Positions 24,695 through 34,696 of a stretch of DNA of 64,000 bases are shown one piece after another. The first letter of the stretch is position 1, and each line of letters starts with the position of its first letter. The notes beneath the pieces are model-generated. The model saw only the letters and a list, made by a program, of their open reading frames with translations. It was not told the origin of the DNA and did no database searches. Both the position numbers and the translations under genes were made by a program. Origin of the DNA: JALYOC01 sp036675345 (GTDB taxonomy: Bacteria > Myxococcota > Myxococcia > Myxococcales > Myxococcaceae); assembly GCA_036675345.1 (NCBI GenBank), contig JAKFFE010000016.1, positions 13,449-77,448 on the forward strand, written 5' to 3'.

Positions 24695-25576
24695 ATGAGT
24701 GACCAGCTCGTCAGTGGCCTGTTGAAGAAGTCCAACCTCCGGGTGCTGTGCGTCTCCGCGGCCGAGTCCGCGCGGAAGGCCCGGGATCTGGCCAAGCTCT
24801 TCCCCACCTCGGCGGCGATGCTGGCCCAGGGGCTGGCGGCGGGGGCGATCCTGGGCGCGCTGCAGAAGGACGGCACCCGACTCAACTTCCAGGTGGAGTG
24901 CGAGGGCCCGCTGCATGGGCTGTTCGTGGACGCCGACGGCCAGGGCCAGGTCCGGGGCTACGTGAAGAACCGGAACCTGGCCTTCGTGGGGGATCCGGCG
25001 GCCCACTCCCGGGCGGTGTTCGGCGGCAAGGGTTTCATCTCCGTGCTCCGCGACGTGGGCAACGGCGAGACCTACCGGTCCTCGGTGGCGCTGCAGCACT
25101 TCGAGCTGGGACCGGACCTGGAGGAGTACCTCCACTCCTCGGATCAGGTGGACAGCCGGTTCGTGATGGGAGTGTTCGGAGAGAAGGGGGAGGAGCTGGG
25201 CGGGGTGTGGGCGCTGTTGCTGCAGGCGCTGCCGGATGGAGACCGTCCGCGGCTGGCCCAGCTGGGGACCGCGCTGCGCGAGCAGGGAGGCTTCCAGCAG
25301 GCGGTGGCCGCGCACGGCGCCCAGGGTCCGCTGGCGGTGCTCAAGGCGCTGTTCCCGGACGAGGACCTGGAGGTGATGTCCCGCTTCCCGGTGGCCTTCT
25401 CCTGCAGCTGCTCCCGCGAGCGGGTGCTCAACGCCCTGCGCACCCTGGGCGTCACCGAGCTGGAGGACCTGCTGGCCAAGGAGGGCAAGGCCTCGGTGAC
25501 CTGCGAGTTCTGCTCAACGCAGTACGTCATCGGCGGGGACGACATCCGCGAGCTGATCGCGCAGGCCGGTCGTTGA
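24695..25576 (+). CDS. hslO: Redox-regulated chaperone Hsp33
   Basis: 293 residues with the Hsp33 core and the C-terminal zinc switch: Cys237 and Cys239 (FSCSCSRERV) and Cys270 and Cys273 (VTCEFCSTQYV). These cysteines bind zinc when reduced and form disulfides on oxidation, turning on a holdase chaperone. Length and cysteine spacing are normal. A same-strand run of genes follows: leucine-dehydrogenase-like, phosphoribosyltransferase, selB and a two-component system. Confidence 0.95.
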   Translation: MSDQLVSGLLKKSNLRVLCVSAAESARKARDLAKLFPTSAAMLAQGLAAGAILGALQKDGTRLNFQVECEGPLHGLFVDADGQGQVRGYVKNRNLAFVGDPAAHSRAVFGGKGFISVLRDVGNGETYRSSVALQHFELGPDLEEYLHSSDQVDSRFVMGVFGEKGEELGGVWALLLQALPDGDRPRLAQLGTALREQGGFQQAVAAHGAQGPLAVLKALFPDEDLEVMSRFPVAFSCSCSRERVLNALRTLGVTELEDLLAKEGKASVTCEFCSTQYVIGGDDIRELIAQAGR

Positions 25577-25608
25577 CCCCTCCCGGGTCCACAGGTATCT
25601 CGGCCGGC

Positions 25609-26640
25609 ATGGAATACTTCCCGAGGCTGCTTGAGGGCGGCTACGAAGGGCTCCACTTCTTCTCCGACGCCGCCACCGGGCTCCGGGCGCTGGTGGCGCT
25701 GCACTCCACCAAGCTGGGTCCCGGCCTGGGCGGCACCCGCGCCTTGACCACCTACGCTGGCGAGAGCGAGGCGGTGCTGGACGTGATCCGGCTGGCGCGC
25801 GGGATGACCTACAAGGCCGCGCTGGCCGGACTGCCGCACGGCGGAGGCAAGGCGGTGATCATGCTGCCCTCCGGCCCCTTCGATCGCGCCCGGCTGTTCC
25901 AGGCCTTCGGCCGCGCGGTGGAGACCCTGGGGGGGCGGTACATCACCACCGAGGACTCGGGCACCAGCCCGGACGACATGCTGGAGGCCCGCAAGCACAC
26001 CCGGCACGCGGTGGGGCTGGAGGGCGCCTCGGGAGATCCCTCTCCGGTGACCGCGTTCGGGGTGGCCCGGGGCATCGAGGCGGTGGCCAAGCAGGTCTGG
26101 GGCCGCGGAGACTGCAAGGGCCTGAAGGTCAGCGTGATGGGCGTGGGGCACGTGGGCCTGGCGCTGTGCGAGGAGCTGCATCGCCGCGGGGCCAAGCTGT
26201 TCGTGGCCGACGTGCAGCCCCAGCGGGTGGAGCAGGCGGTCCGGCAGTTCGGCGCCACCGCGCTGAGTGAGCAGGAGCTGCTGCGGGCGGACGCCGACAT
26301 CTATGCCCCCTGCGCGCTGGGCGGGGCGATCAACGACCAGACCCTGCCCCTGCTCCGGGTCAAGGCGGTGGCCGGCGCGGCCAACAACCAGCTGCAGGAG
26401 CCCCGGCACGGCGAGGAGCTGGCCCGGCGCGGGATCGTCTACGCCCCCGACTACGCGATCAACTCCGGGGGCCTGATCAACGTGGCCCAGGAGGTGGTGG
26501 GTTATGATCGGGACAAGGCCTACTCCCGGGCCGCCGCGGTCTACGACACCATCGACCAGATCCTGACCCGCGCCCAGCAGTCCGGACAGCGACCCGAGCA
26601 GGTGGCGGACCGGATCGTGGAAGAGAGGTTGGCCTCGTGA
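25609..26640 (+). CDS. Leucine dehydrogenase-like (Glu/Leu/Phe/Val dehydrogenase family)
   Basis: 343 residues. The catalytic lysines are Lys69 (GMTYKAALAGLPHGGGK) and Lys81, at the same places as in Bacillus leucine dehydrogenase (68 and 80). The NAD-binding loop is GVGHVG, and the C-terminal NSGGLINVAQE motif is intact. It would deaminate leucine or other branched-chain amino acids to 2-oxo acids, feeding branched-chain fatty acid synthesis, which is prominent in myxobacteria (inference). The ATG at 25609 is chosen because it starts the homologous region (MEYFPRLL). The stop overlaps the next gene's GTG. Confidence 0.88.
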   Translation: MEYFPRLLEGGYEGLHFFSDAATGLRALVALHSTKLGPGLGGTRALTTYAGESEAVLDVIRLARGMTYKAALAGLPHGGGKAVIMLPSGPFDRARLFQAFGRAVETLGGRYITTEDSGTSPDDMLEARKHTRHAVGLEGASGDPSPVTAFGVARGIEAVAKQVWGRGDCKGLKVSVMGVGHVGLALCEELHRRGAKLFVADVQPQRVEQAVRQFGATALSEQELLRADADIYAPCALGGAINDQTLPLLRVKAVAGAANNQLQEPRHGEELARRGIVYAPDYAINSGGLINVAQEVVGYDRDKAYSRAAAVYDTIDQILTRAQQSGQRPEQVADRIVEERLAS

Positions 26641-27275
26641 CGCGCAAGCTGCTCAAGCGAAGGGTCTCCCGGCGGACCAAGGACGAGGTCCAGACCCTGG
26701 TCTCCATCCCCGCGGACGTGGTGATCGCCCCTCAGGCGGAGGCCCCGCGGCACTCCGGCGGCGCGGATCGCTCCCGCTCCCGCTCCGGGGTCAAGGAGCT
26801 GACCTGGCCCCGCTTCGACACCCTGGTGCAGGAGATGGCGCGCCAGGTGAAGAAGACCTACCCGGTGGAGATCGTGGTCGGAGTGGCCCACGGCGGGGTG
26901 TTCGTGGGCGGGGCGCTGGCCAGCGCGCTGCGCGCCGAGTTCTTCCCGGTGCGGATCAGCCGCCGCAGCCGCGACCAGGGCAAGCGCCGGAACCCGAAGA
27001 TGAACGGCGAGATGCCCGCGGAGCTGCGCGGCCGTCGGGTTTTGATCGTGGACGACGTGGCCGCCTCCGGAGACACCCTGGAGCTGGCCCGGGCCCTGGC
27101 GGAGAAGCTGCGCCCCAAGGAGATCCGCACCGCCGCGCTGGTGCAGCGGCTAGACGGCTTTGAACCCGACTGGTCGGCGGTGATCACCGACGAGCTGATC
27201 GTCTTCCCCTGGGACTATGAGGAGGTGGCGGCGGACGGCCGCTTCGACGTGGATCCGGACAAGGCGGGCGCCTAA
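26637..27275 (+). CDS. Phosphoribosyltransferase-domain protein
   Basis: 212 residues. After a basic, disordered N-terminus (about 50 residues) comes a type I PRTase fold with VVGVAHGGVFVGGALA and the PRPP-binding loop RRVLIVDDVAASGDTLELA. A later EPDWSAV segment resembles xanthine/guanine-type PRTases, but the base specificity is not certain. It starts at GTG 26637 in a GTGA overlap with the dehydrogenase gene. The basic N-terminus is an unusual addition. Confidence 0.8.
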   Translation: MTRKLLKRRVSRRTKDEVQTLVSIPADVVIAPQAEAPRHSGGADRSRSRSGVKELTWPRFDTLVQEMARQVKKTYPVEIVVGVAHGGVFVGGALASALRAEFFPVRISRRSRDQGKRRNPKMNGEMPAELRGRRVLIVDDVAASGDTLELARALAEKLRPKEIRTAALVQRLDGFEPDWSAVITDELIVFPWDYEEVAADGRFDVDPDKAGA

Positions 27276-27296
27276 GCGCCTCCCGGGCGGTCTCCC

Positions 27297-29213
27297 ATGA
27301 TCATCGGAACCGCCGGACACATCGACCACGGGAAGACCTCCCTGGTGAAGGCCCTGACCGGGATCGACACCGACCGGCTCAAGGAGGAGAAGTCCCGGGG
27401 GATCACCATCGAGCTGGGCTTTGCCCACCTCACCCTCCCCGACGGCACCGTGGCCGGGGTGGTGGACGTCCCCGGCCATGAACGCTTCGTCAAGGCGATG
27501 GCCGCCGGGGCGGGCGGGGTGGACGTGGCGATCCTGGTGGTGGCCGCCGACGAGGGGGTGATGCCCCAGACCCGCGAGCACCTGGACATCTGCCGCCTGC
27601 TGGGAGTGCGCGCGGGGGTGATCGCGGTCACCAAGTCGGATCTGCTGGCCGAGCTGGGCGCGGAGTGGCTGGAGCTGCTGACCGCGGATCTGAGGGCCCT
27701 GGGCCTGGGCACCTTCCTGCAGGACGCGCCGATCGTCCCCTGCTCGGCCAGGAGCGGGGAGGGACTGGAGGCGCTGAAGGCCGCGGTGGCCGAGGCCGGC
27801 AAGGCGCTGCCGGCGCGCCCCGCGGAGGGGCCGGCGTTCCTCCCGGTGGACCGGACCTTCACCATCAAGGGGTTCGGGACGGTGGTCACCGGCTCGCTGC
27901 TCTCTGGTCATCTGGACGTGGAGGAGTCCGCCTCGCTGCTGCCGGGGCTGGAGGGACCGCTGCGGATCCGCGGGATCCAGGTCCACGGCCAGGCGGTGAC
28001 CCGGGTGACCGCCGGTCAGCGCGCGGCGATCAACCTGGTGGGGGTGGAGCCGGACGCCATCTCCCGCGGGATGGTGCTCTGCCGCGCCGGTGAGCTGCCC
28101 ACCGGGCGGATGCTGGATGTGGAGCTGACCCTGCTGCCCGCGGTGGAGGACGCGCTGGCCAGACGCAGCAAGCTGCTGTTGCACCTGGGGACGATGCAGG
28201 TGGAGGCCACGGTGGCCCTGGTGGATCTGGATCAGCTGCGCCCGGGAGAGACCGGCCTGGCCCAGCTGCGGCTGCAGACTCCGGTGGCGGTGCTTCCGGA
28301 TCAGCGCTTCATCCTGCGCGGCAGCCAGGTGATCCCCGGGCGCGGGACCACCGTGGCCGGCGGTCGGGTGCTGGCGCTGTCCGGAGCCAAGCGCCGTCGC
28401 GGCGCGGCCGTCCTGCTGCGCCCGCTGGTGGAGGGAGACCCGCCGGCCCGCCTGCAGTGGCTGCTGCGACAGGCGGGCTACGCGGGCATGACCCAGGAGG
28501 CGCTGTTCGCCCAGGCGGGGATGGCGCCCAAGGCGCTGAGCCGGACCCTGGAGCTGGCCAGCGCACGGGGCGAGGTCCTGCTGGTGGACAAGGAGCGCCG
28601 CGCCTTCCTCTCCGGGGAGGTGTTCCGCGCCCTCTGCGCCCGCGCCGTGGCCAGCATCCAGGCCTTCCATGACCGGGAGCCGACCAAGGACCTGCTGCCC
28701 AAGGAGGAGCTGCGGCAGCGGCTGGCTACCGGGCTGGAGCCGCGGCTCTTCCACCGGGTGCTGACCGCCCTGGCAGAGGGGGGCACGGTGGAGACGGCCG
28801 GGGAGGGCGTCCGGATCAAGGGCCGCGGCCGGACGGTGACCCACAGCGACGCGCAGACCCGGATCCAGGTGGTGGCCGCCCTGGAGGCCGCGGGGTTGGC
28901 TCCCCCCCGTCCGGACGAGCTGGCGACCCAGCTCAAGGTCCCCGTGCAACGGATCAGCGAGGTGCTGCGCCATGCCGCGGCGGACGGGCTTGTGTTGAAG
29001 GTGTCCGAGGACATGTACTTCGCTCCCGGTGCAGTGGAATCCCTGCGGGTGAAGCTGGTTCAGCACCTCAAGGCGCACCAGGAGATCACCACCCAGGGCT
29101 TCAAGGACCTGGTGGGGCAGAGCAGGAAGTTCGTCATTCCCCTCTCGGAGTATTTCGATCGGGAGAAGGTCACCCTGCGGGTGGGGGAGAAGAGGGTGCT
29201 GCGCAAGGGATGA
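27297..29213 (+). CDS. selB: Selenocysteine-specific elongation factor SelB
   Basis: 638 residues. The G domain motifs are complete: GHIDHGKTSL (P loop), DVPGHERFV and TKSDL. Domains II and III follow, then C-terminal winged helices (from about 400) that bind the SECIS hairpin. SelB brings Sec-tRNA to UGA. No selA, selD, tRNA-Sec or selenoprotein is recognisable in the window. The stop overlaps the ATG of the histidine kinase (ATGA), an odd partner for a translation factor. Confidence 0.95.
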   Translation: MIIGTAGHIDHGKTSLVKALTGIDTDRLKEEKSRGITIELGFAHLTLPDGTVAGVVDVPGHERFVKAMAAGAGGVDVAILVVAADEGVMPQTREHLDICRLLGVRAGVIAVTKSDLLAELGAEWLELLTADLRALGLGTFLQDAPIVPCSARSGEGLEALKAAVAEAGKALPARPAEGPAFLPVDRTFTIKGFGTVVTGSLLSGHLDVEESASLLPGLEGPLRIRGIQVHGQAVTRVTAGQRAAINLVGVEPDAISRGMVLCRAGELPTGRMLDVELTLLPAVEDALARRSKLLLHLGTMQVEATVALVDLDQLRPGETGLAQLRLQTPVAVLPDQRFILRGSQVIPGRGTTVAGGRVLALSGAKRRRGAAVLLRPLVEGDPPARLQWLLRQAGYAGMTQEALFAQAGMAPKALSRTLELASARGEVLLVDKERRAFLSGEVFRALCARAVASIQAFHDREPTKDLLPKEELRQRLATGLEPRLFHRVLTALAEGGTVETAGEGVRIKGRGRTVTHSDAQTRIQVVAALEAAGLAPPRPDELATQLKVPVQRISEVLRHAAADGLVLKVSEDMYFAPGAVESLRVKLVQHLKAHQEITTQGFKDLVGQSRKFVIPLSEYFDREKVTLRVGEKRVLRKG

Positions 29214-31242
29214 AGACGTCAGGGTTCACCGAGGCGGAGGTCCGCCGGTTCGCGCAGAGCCTTCGCCACCCGGTGTGGGTGATCCGCGGGGATCTGTACC
29301 TGGCGGTCAACGACGCGATGGTGGCGCTGCTCGGCTACCCCCGGGAGGCGGTGGAGGGCCGCCCCTTCCGCGACGATGTCCCCACCGAGGAACGCTCCCG
29401 CCTCTTCGCCCACCACGAGCGCTTCAAGGAGGAGGGCACCCCCACCCGGGAGCGGTTCCCGATGCTGGTCCGCCACGCGGATGGGCACATGCTGCCGATC
29501 CACGTGGAGGTCTCGGCCCTGGAGGCGGTGGAGGGGATCCCCTTCCTGCTGGTCAGCTGCCTGGCCCTGCCCGAAGAGCGGGAGAGCTTCGCCATCGGTG
29601 AGGCGTTGGTGCGGGTCTCCAGCAGCTTCGTGGGGGAGATCACCGAACAGCGGATCCGCCGGGCGGTGGTCTCCGCCCTGGAACGCGACCAGTTCCAGGC
29701 GATGTTCTACCGGGCCGAGCTGGGAGAGCTGCGATTGCTGGAGGGAGAGGCCGAGACCCCCGAGCCGCTGCGCACGGTCAATGCCTACGACGCCCTCTAC
29801 GAGGGGCGCCCGGTGTTCGGCGGGGTGGGGAAGGACATCTCCCATGCCTTCATCCCGGTCGGCTCCGAGGAGCGGGGGGAGGTGCTGGTGGTGTTCGGCC
29901 CCTTCAAGCCGCAGCACGCCAGCCTGCTGGTGCTCCTGGCCAAGCAGATCGCCGGGGCCTACGACAACGCGCGGCTGATCGCCCACCTGGAGCAGCGCAA
30001 CCACCAGACCCAGCTGTTGCTGGAGGTGGCCCGCACCCTGGGCGGGACCCTGGAGCTGACCGAGATCCTCAACTTCGCCTCCGACTACCTGGTGCGGCTG
30101 GTGGACGCCTCCAACTGCTTCGTCATGATGTACGACGAGCGTCGGCAGCTGCTGGTGGGCGCGGCCTCCTCCCGGTCGGTGCGGCACGACTTCAACCACC
30201 GGGAGATCCCGCTGGACTCTCCGACCTCGCTGGCCGCCCTGGCCGCCCGGGAGCGGCGGATCCTGGCGGTGGAGGACGTGAACCACACCGACCTGCCGGT
30301 GCACCCGGAGCTGGTGGCGCGCTACGGGGAGAAGGCGATCCTGGCCCTGCCGTTGCTGTTGCGGGACCAGCTGATGGGGGTGGCGATCCTGGACGACACC
30401 CGTCGGCCCCGCCGGTTCACCGAGAGCGAGCTGGAGCTGGCCAACGCCACCCTGGGGCAGATCGCCCTCTCCATCTCCAACGCCCGCCTCTACACCTCGC
30501 TCAAGGAGAGCTACGAGGTGCTGGCCGAGGCCCGGGCGGAGATGGTCAAGCAGGAGCGGCTGGCCGCCCTGGGCGAGCTGTCGGCGATCGTGGCCCACGA
30601 GGTGCGCAACCCGCTGGGGGTGATCTACAACGCGGTCAGCACCCTCCGCCGGCTGATCCACGGGGAGCCGGACGCGCAGCTGCTGGTGGAGATCCTGGCC
30701 GAGGAGAGCGACCGGTTGAACCGGCTGGTGGGCGAGCTGCTGGACTTTGCCCGCCCCCGCGAGCTGTTGATGCAGCCGGAGGACGTGGCGCGGATCATCC
30801 AGGACAGCATCGAGGCCGCGGCCAGTGATCCCCAGCGCAACGCGCTGCCGGTGGTGTTCGAGGCCCAGGTGGAGAAGGACCTGCCTCCGGTGCCGATGGA
30901 CCGGCGGCTGATCCGCCAGGCGCTGGTGAACGTGGCGGTCAACGGCAGCCAGGCCATGTCCCGCGGCGGCAAGGTGCGGGTCCAGGCCGCCCGCGAGGCC
31001 CATGAGGGACGCAACGTGCTGCGGATCGACGTGCAGGACGAGGGACCGGGAATGCCGCCGGAGGTGATGGAGCGGATCTTCGAACCGTTCTTCACCACCA
31101 AGGCCAAGGGCACCGGACTGGGATTGGCGGTGGTGAAGCGCATCCTGGAAGATCATCATGGAGAGGTGGAGGTGAGCTCGGCGCCCGGAGCGGGCACCCG
31201 GTTCACCTTCCGGATCCCGTTGGGGGATGGGGAGAGGAGCCG

Positions 31243-31246
<4 letters not shown>
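29210..31246 (+). CDS. Sensor histidine kinase with PAS and two GAF-like domains (PxrK-like)
   Basis: 678 residues, cytoplasmic. A PAS domain (about 15-120) is followed by a GAF-like region (about 130-255), a second GAF (about 270-430), the dimerisation H-box with His463 (IVAHEVRNPLG) and an ATPase domain with NGSQAMSRGG, DEGPGMPPE and GTGLGLAVVK. It should autophosphorylate and pass phosphate to the NtrC-like regulator encoded next (GTGA overlap). In Myxococcus xanthus a kinase/NtrC-like pair (PxrK, PxrR) lies just upstream of the pxr sRNA; the same order is seen here, so this is the likely counterpart. Confidence 0.9.
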
Positions 31247-32724
<1,478 letters not shown>

Positions 32725-32857
32725 GCGGACTGTACCGGGAGCCATGTTCACTGCCTGGCCGTCGGACAAAGACCCGGAGTGCGGTCCTGCCCCCTCGGGC
32801 GGGAGGGACCGTCCGGGAGTCAACTCGCCAATCCTGAACCGGGATCAACCGTTCCGC

Positions 32858-32891
32858 TTTCAGAAGGGAAATGCACCTTTCACTTCTGAAA
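32858..32891. promoter_or_regulatory. Candidate enhancer site for the NtrC-type regulator
   Basis: TTTCAGAAG (32858-32866) and CTTCTGAAA (32883-32891) are a perfect 9-bp inverted repeat with a 16-bp spacer, about 100-133 bp upstream of the predicted sigma-54 start. This is the usual distance and shape for an enhancer bound by an NtrC-family dimer. Confidence 0.55.
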
Positions 32892-32964
32892 TGCTCCGCT
32901 GCACGATCCGCCGCCCCCGCCGGGGAAATCTTTGGATCCACTACACTTTTCCGGCCCGCTGCGA

Positions 32965-32980
32965 TGGCACGGCAACTGCT
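32965..32980 (+). promoter_or_regulatory. Sigma-54 promoter
   Basis: TGGCACGGCAACTGCT matches the consensus TGGCACG-N4-TTGCW with a single mismatch, and has the essential GG-N10-GC spacing. Transcription should begin near 32991. It lies directly downstream of a sigma-54 activator gene and upstream of a terminated small RNA. Confidence 0.8.
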
Positions 32981-32990
32981 TAAGGATATC

Positions 32991-33108
32991 CCCGAGGCAT
33001 CGCGAGTCCGTTGAAGGTGGTTCCCCCCCACCCCCTTCAGCAACCTGCGGTACTTCGGATGAAGACCCGCGGCCCGGTACCCGAAAGGGTATCGGGCTGC
33101 TTCATTTT
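32991..33108 (+). ncRNA. pxr: Candidate Pxr-like small RNA
   Basis: Predicted transcript of about 118 nt from the sigma-54 start to the terminator. It can form three hairpins: one near 33010-33044 (GAAGGTGG against CCCCCTTC) whose loop carries exactly seven cytosines (33023-33029), a small one at 33049-33067 (CTTC-GGAT-GAAG core), and the terminator hairpin. Known from M. xanthus: Pxr is a roughly 130-nt sRNA that blocks development when nutrients are present, lies after an NtrC-like gene, and carries a functionally critical seven-cytosine run in its first loop. The match in order, promoter type, size and C7 run is strong, but no alignment was possible. Confidence 0.65.
33069..33108 (+). terminator. 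Intrinsic terminator of the candidate sRNA
   Basis: A 14-bp stem without mismatches (two G-U pairs counted) is formed by 33069-33082 and 33087-33100, capped by a GAAA tetraloop and followed by TTCATTTT. It should end transcription about 90 bp before the GTG of the next gene, so the sRNA is probably an independent unit. 33109-33197 hold nothing else I can name. Confidence 0.8.
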
Positions 33109-33197
33109 CAGCTGCTGGGTTCCTCAACCGGGAACTCGCGCTCAGATTCCCCTCGCATACGCTCCGCAGCGCCAGCCCAGGGAGGCGGCGCGCCCGC

Positions 33198-34634
33198 GTG
33201 AACTGGATCTTCTCGTTTCTGATCGTGGCCTCGGTGCTGGTGGCGGCCTTCACCGGGAACATGGGGGCGGTCACCGCGGCGGCCATCGCCTCGGCCCGGA
33301 GCGCGGTCGATCTGGTGATTGGCCTGGTGGGCCAGATGGCGCTGTGGCTGGGGCTGCTGGGCATCCTCCAGGCCTCGGGGGTGTTGCGGACCCTGGCCCT
33401 GGCGCTGGCGCCGCTGCTGGGCCGACTGTTCCCCGGTGTTCCCAAGGACCACCCGGCGATGGGGGCGATGGTAATGAACCTCACCGCCAACCTGCTGGGG
33501 CTGGGGAACGCCGCCACCCCGTTTGGGCTCAAGGCGATGCGCGAGCTGAACAAGCTCAACGCGCTGCCCGGGGTGGCCACCAACGCGATGGCCCTGTTCC
33601 TGGCCCTGAACACCGCCGGGCTGCAGCTGCTGCCGGTGACCGCGATCGCGGTGCGCAGCTCCGCCGGATCGCGCGACCCGGCGGGGATCATCGCCCCCAC
33701 CCTGCTGGCCAGCCTGGCCGGGACGGTGGTGGCGGTGCTGGTGGCCAAGCTGCTGGAGCGCCGGACGTTCTTCGCGGCGGTGCCGCTGGCGGAGGGGGCC
33801 CCGGGTGTCGGAGAGGGGGCGGACTCCGTCCCGGAGGCGGCGAGAACGGAATCCGCGGGGCAGGGCTCCACCCGGTCGGAGGACTCGGGGCAGGGCTCCA
33901 GCCGGTCGGAAGCCGCGGGGCAGGGCTCTACCCGGTCGGCTCTCGGGCCGTCAGGAGCCGCGGACCGGGAGGAGGTTCTTCCGGAGAACGCAGTGGCCCC
34001 GGCGCGCGGGCTGCGGTTGTGGCTGGGGGTGGGAGTGGCCCTGACGGTGGTGTTCGCGCTGGTCCGCCACCTGGTGCTGCTGCCGTCGCCCGCCTCGGGC
34101 TTCGAGCGGACCCAGCAGGTGCTCTCCGACTGGCTGGTGCCGCTGGTGATGCTGGGGATCGTCCTGCTGGCGCTGGGTCGCCGGGTGAAGGTCTACGAGG
34201 TGGCGGTGGCCGGGGCCCGGGAGGCCCTGCAGGTGGCGGTGATGATCGTCCCCTTCCTGGTGCTGCTGCTGGTGGCGATCGGCATCTTCCGGGCCTCCGG
34301 CGCGCTGGAGGTGATCGTCACCCTGCTGGCCCCGGTGACCGGCCCGGTCGGCCTGCCCGCCGAGGCGGTCCCGATGGCGCTGATGCGCTCCTTCTCCGGC
34401 AGCGGCTCGCTGGCGGTGATGACCGAGACGATGCAGACCCACGGCGCCGACTCGTTCCTCGGCTATCTGGTGTCCACCATCTACGGCAGCTCGGAGACGA
34501 CCTTCTACGTGCTGGCGGTCTACTTCGGCAGCGTCCAGGTCCGCGCCACCCGCCACACCCTTCCGGCCTGCCTGGCCGCCGACGCCGCCGGGGTGGCCGC
34601 CGCGGTGGGGGTGTGCCGGCTGTTCTTCACCTGA
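33198..34634 (+). CDS. SpmA-SpmB fusion, nucleoside-recognition (gate) domain membrane protein
   Basis: 478 residues. The N-terminal half (1-195) is like spore maturation protein A, with NLLGLGNAATPFGLKAM; the C-terminal half (about 270-478) is like SpmB, with MRSFSGSGSLAVMTE and YGSSETTFYVLAVYFG. Both have several membrane helices and belong to the gate-domain group; the transported or sensed molecule is unknown. A hydrophilic linker (about 196-270) between the halves carries three 10-residue repeats. GTG at 33198 has GGGAGG about 12 nt upstream, longer spacing than usual. Confidence 0.88.
   Translation: MNWIFSFLIVASVLVAAFTGNMGAVTAAAIASARSAVDLVIGLVGQMALWLGLLGILQASGVLRTLALALAPLLGRLFPGVPKDHPAMGAMVMNLTANLLGLGNAATPFGLKAMRELNKLNALPGVATNAMALFLALNTAGLQLLPVTAIAVRSSAGSRDPAGIIAPTLLASLAGTVVAVLVAKLLERRTFFAAVPLAEGAPGVGEGADSVPEAARTESAGQGSTRSEDSGQGSSRSEAAGQGSTRSALGPSGAADREEVLPENAVAPARGLRLWLGVGVALTVVFALVRHLVLLPSPASGFERTQQVLSDWLVPLVMLGIVLLALGRRVKVYEVAVAGAREALQVAVMIVPFLVLLLVAIGIFRASGALEVIVTLLAPVTGPVGLPAEAVPMALMRSFSGSGSLAVMTETMQTHGADSFLGYLVSTIYGSSETTFYVLAVYFGSVQVRATRHTLPACLAADAAGVAAAVGVCRLFFT
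33858..33947. repeat. Three 30-bp in-frame repeats in the SpmA-SpmB linker
   Basis: Three near-identical 30-bp units encode GQGSTRSEDS, GQGSSRSEAA and GQGSTRSALG between the two membrane halves. Each unit contains GGGGCAGGGCTC. The length is a multiple of three, so copy number changes would leave the protein in frame and alter only linker length. Confidence 0.85.
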
Positions 34635-34696
34635 GCCGCGCTCGGCACCTGCAACCGCCGCGGGACGGGGCGGACCGGATCCGATAAGGGCGTCCC

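Noticed and set aside
27297..29213. Search for a selenoprotein or tRNA-Sec near selB
   Set aside because: No gene in the window is interrupted by a single in-frame TGA at a Cys-type site, and no tRNA-like structure was seen.
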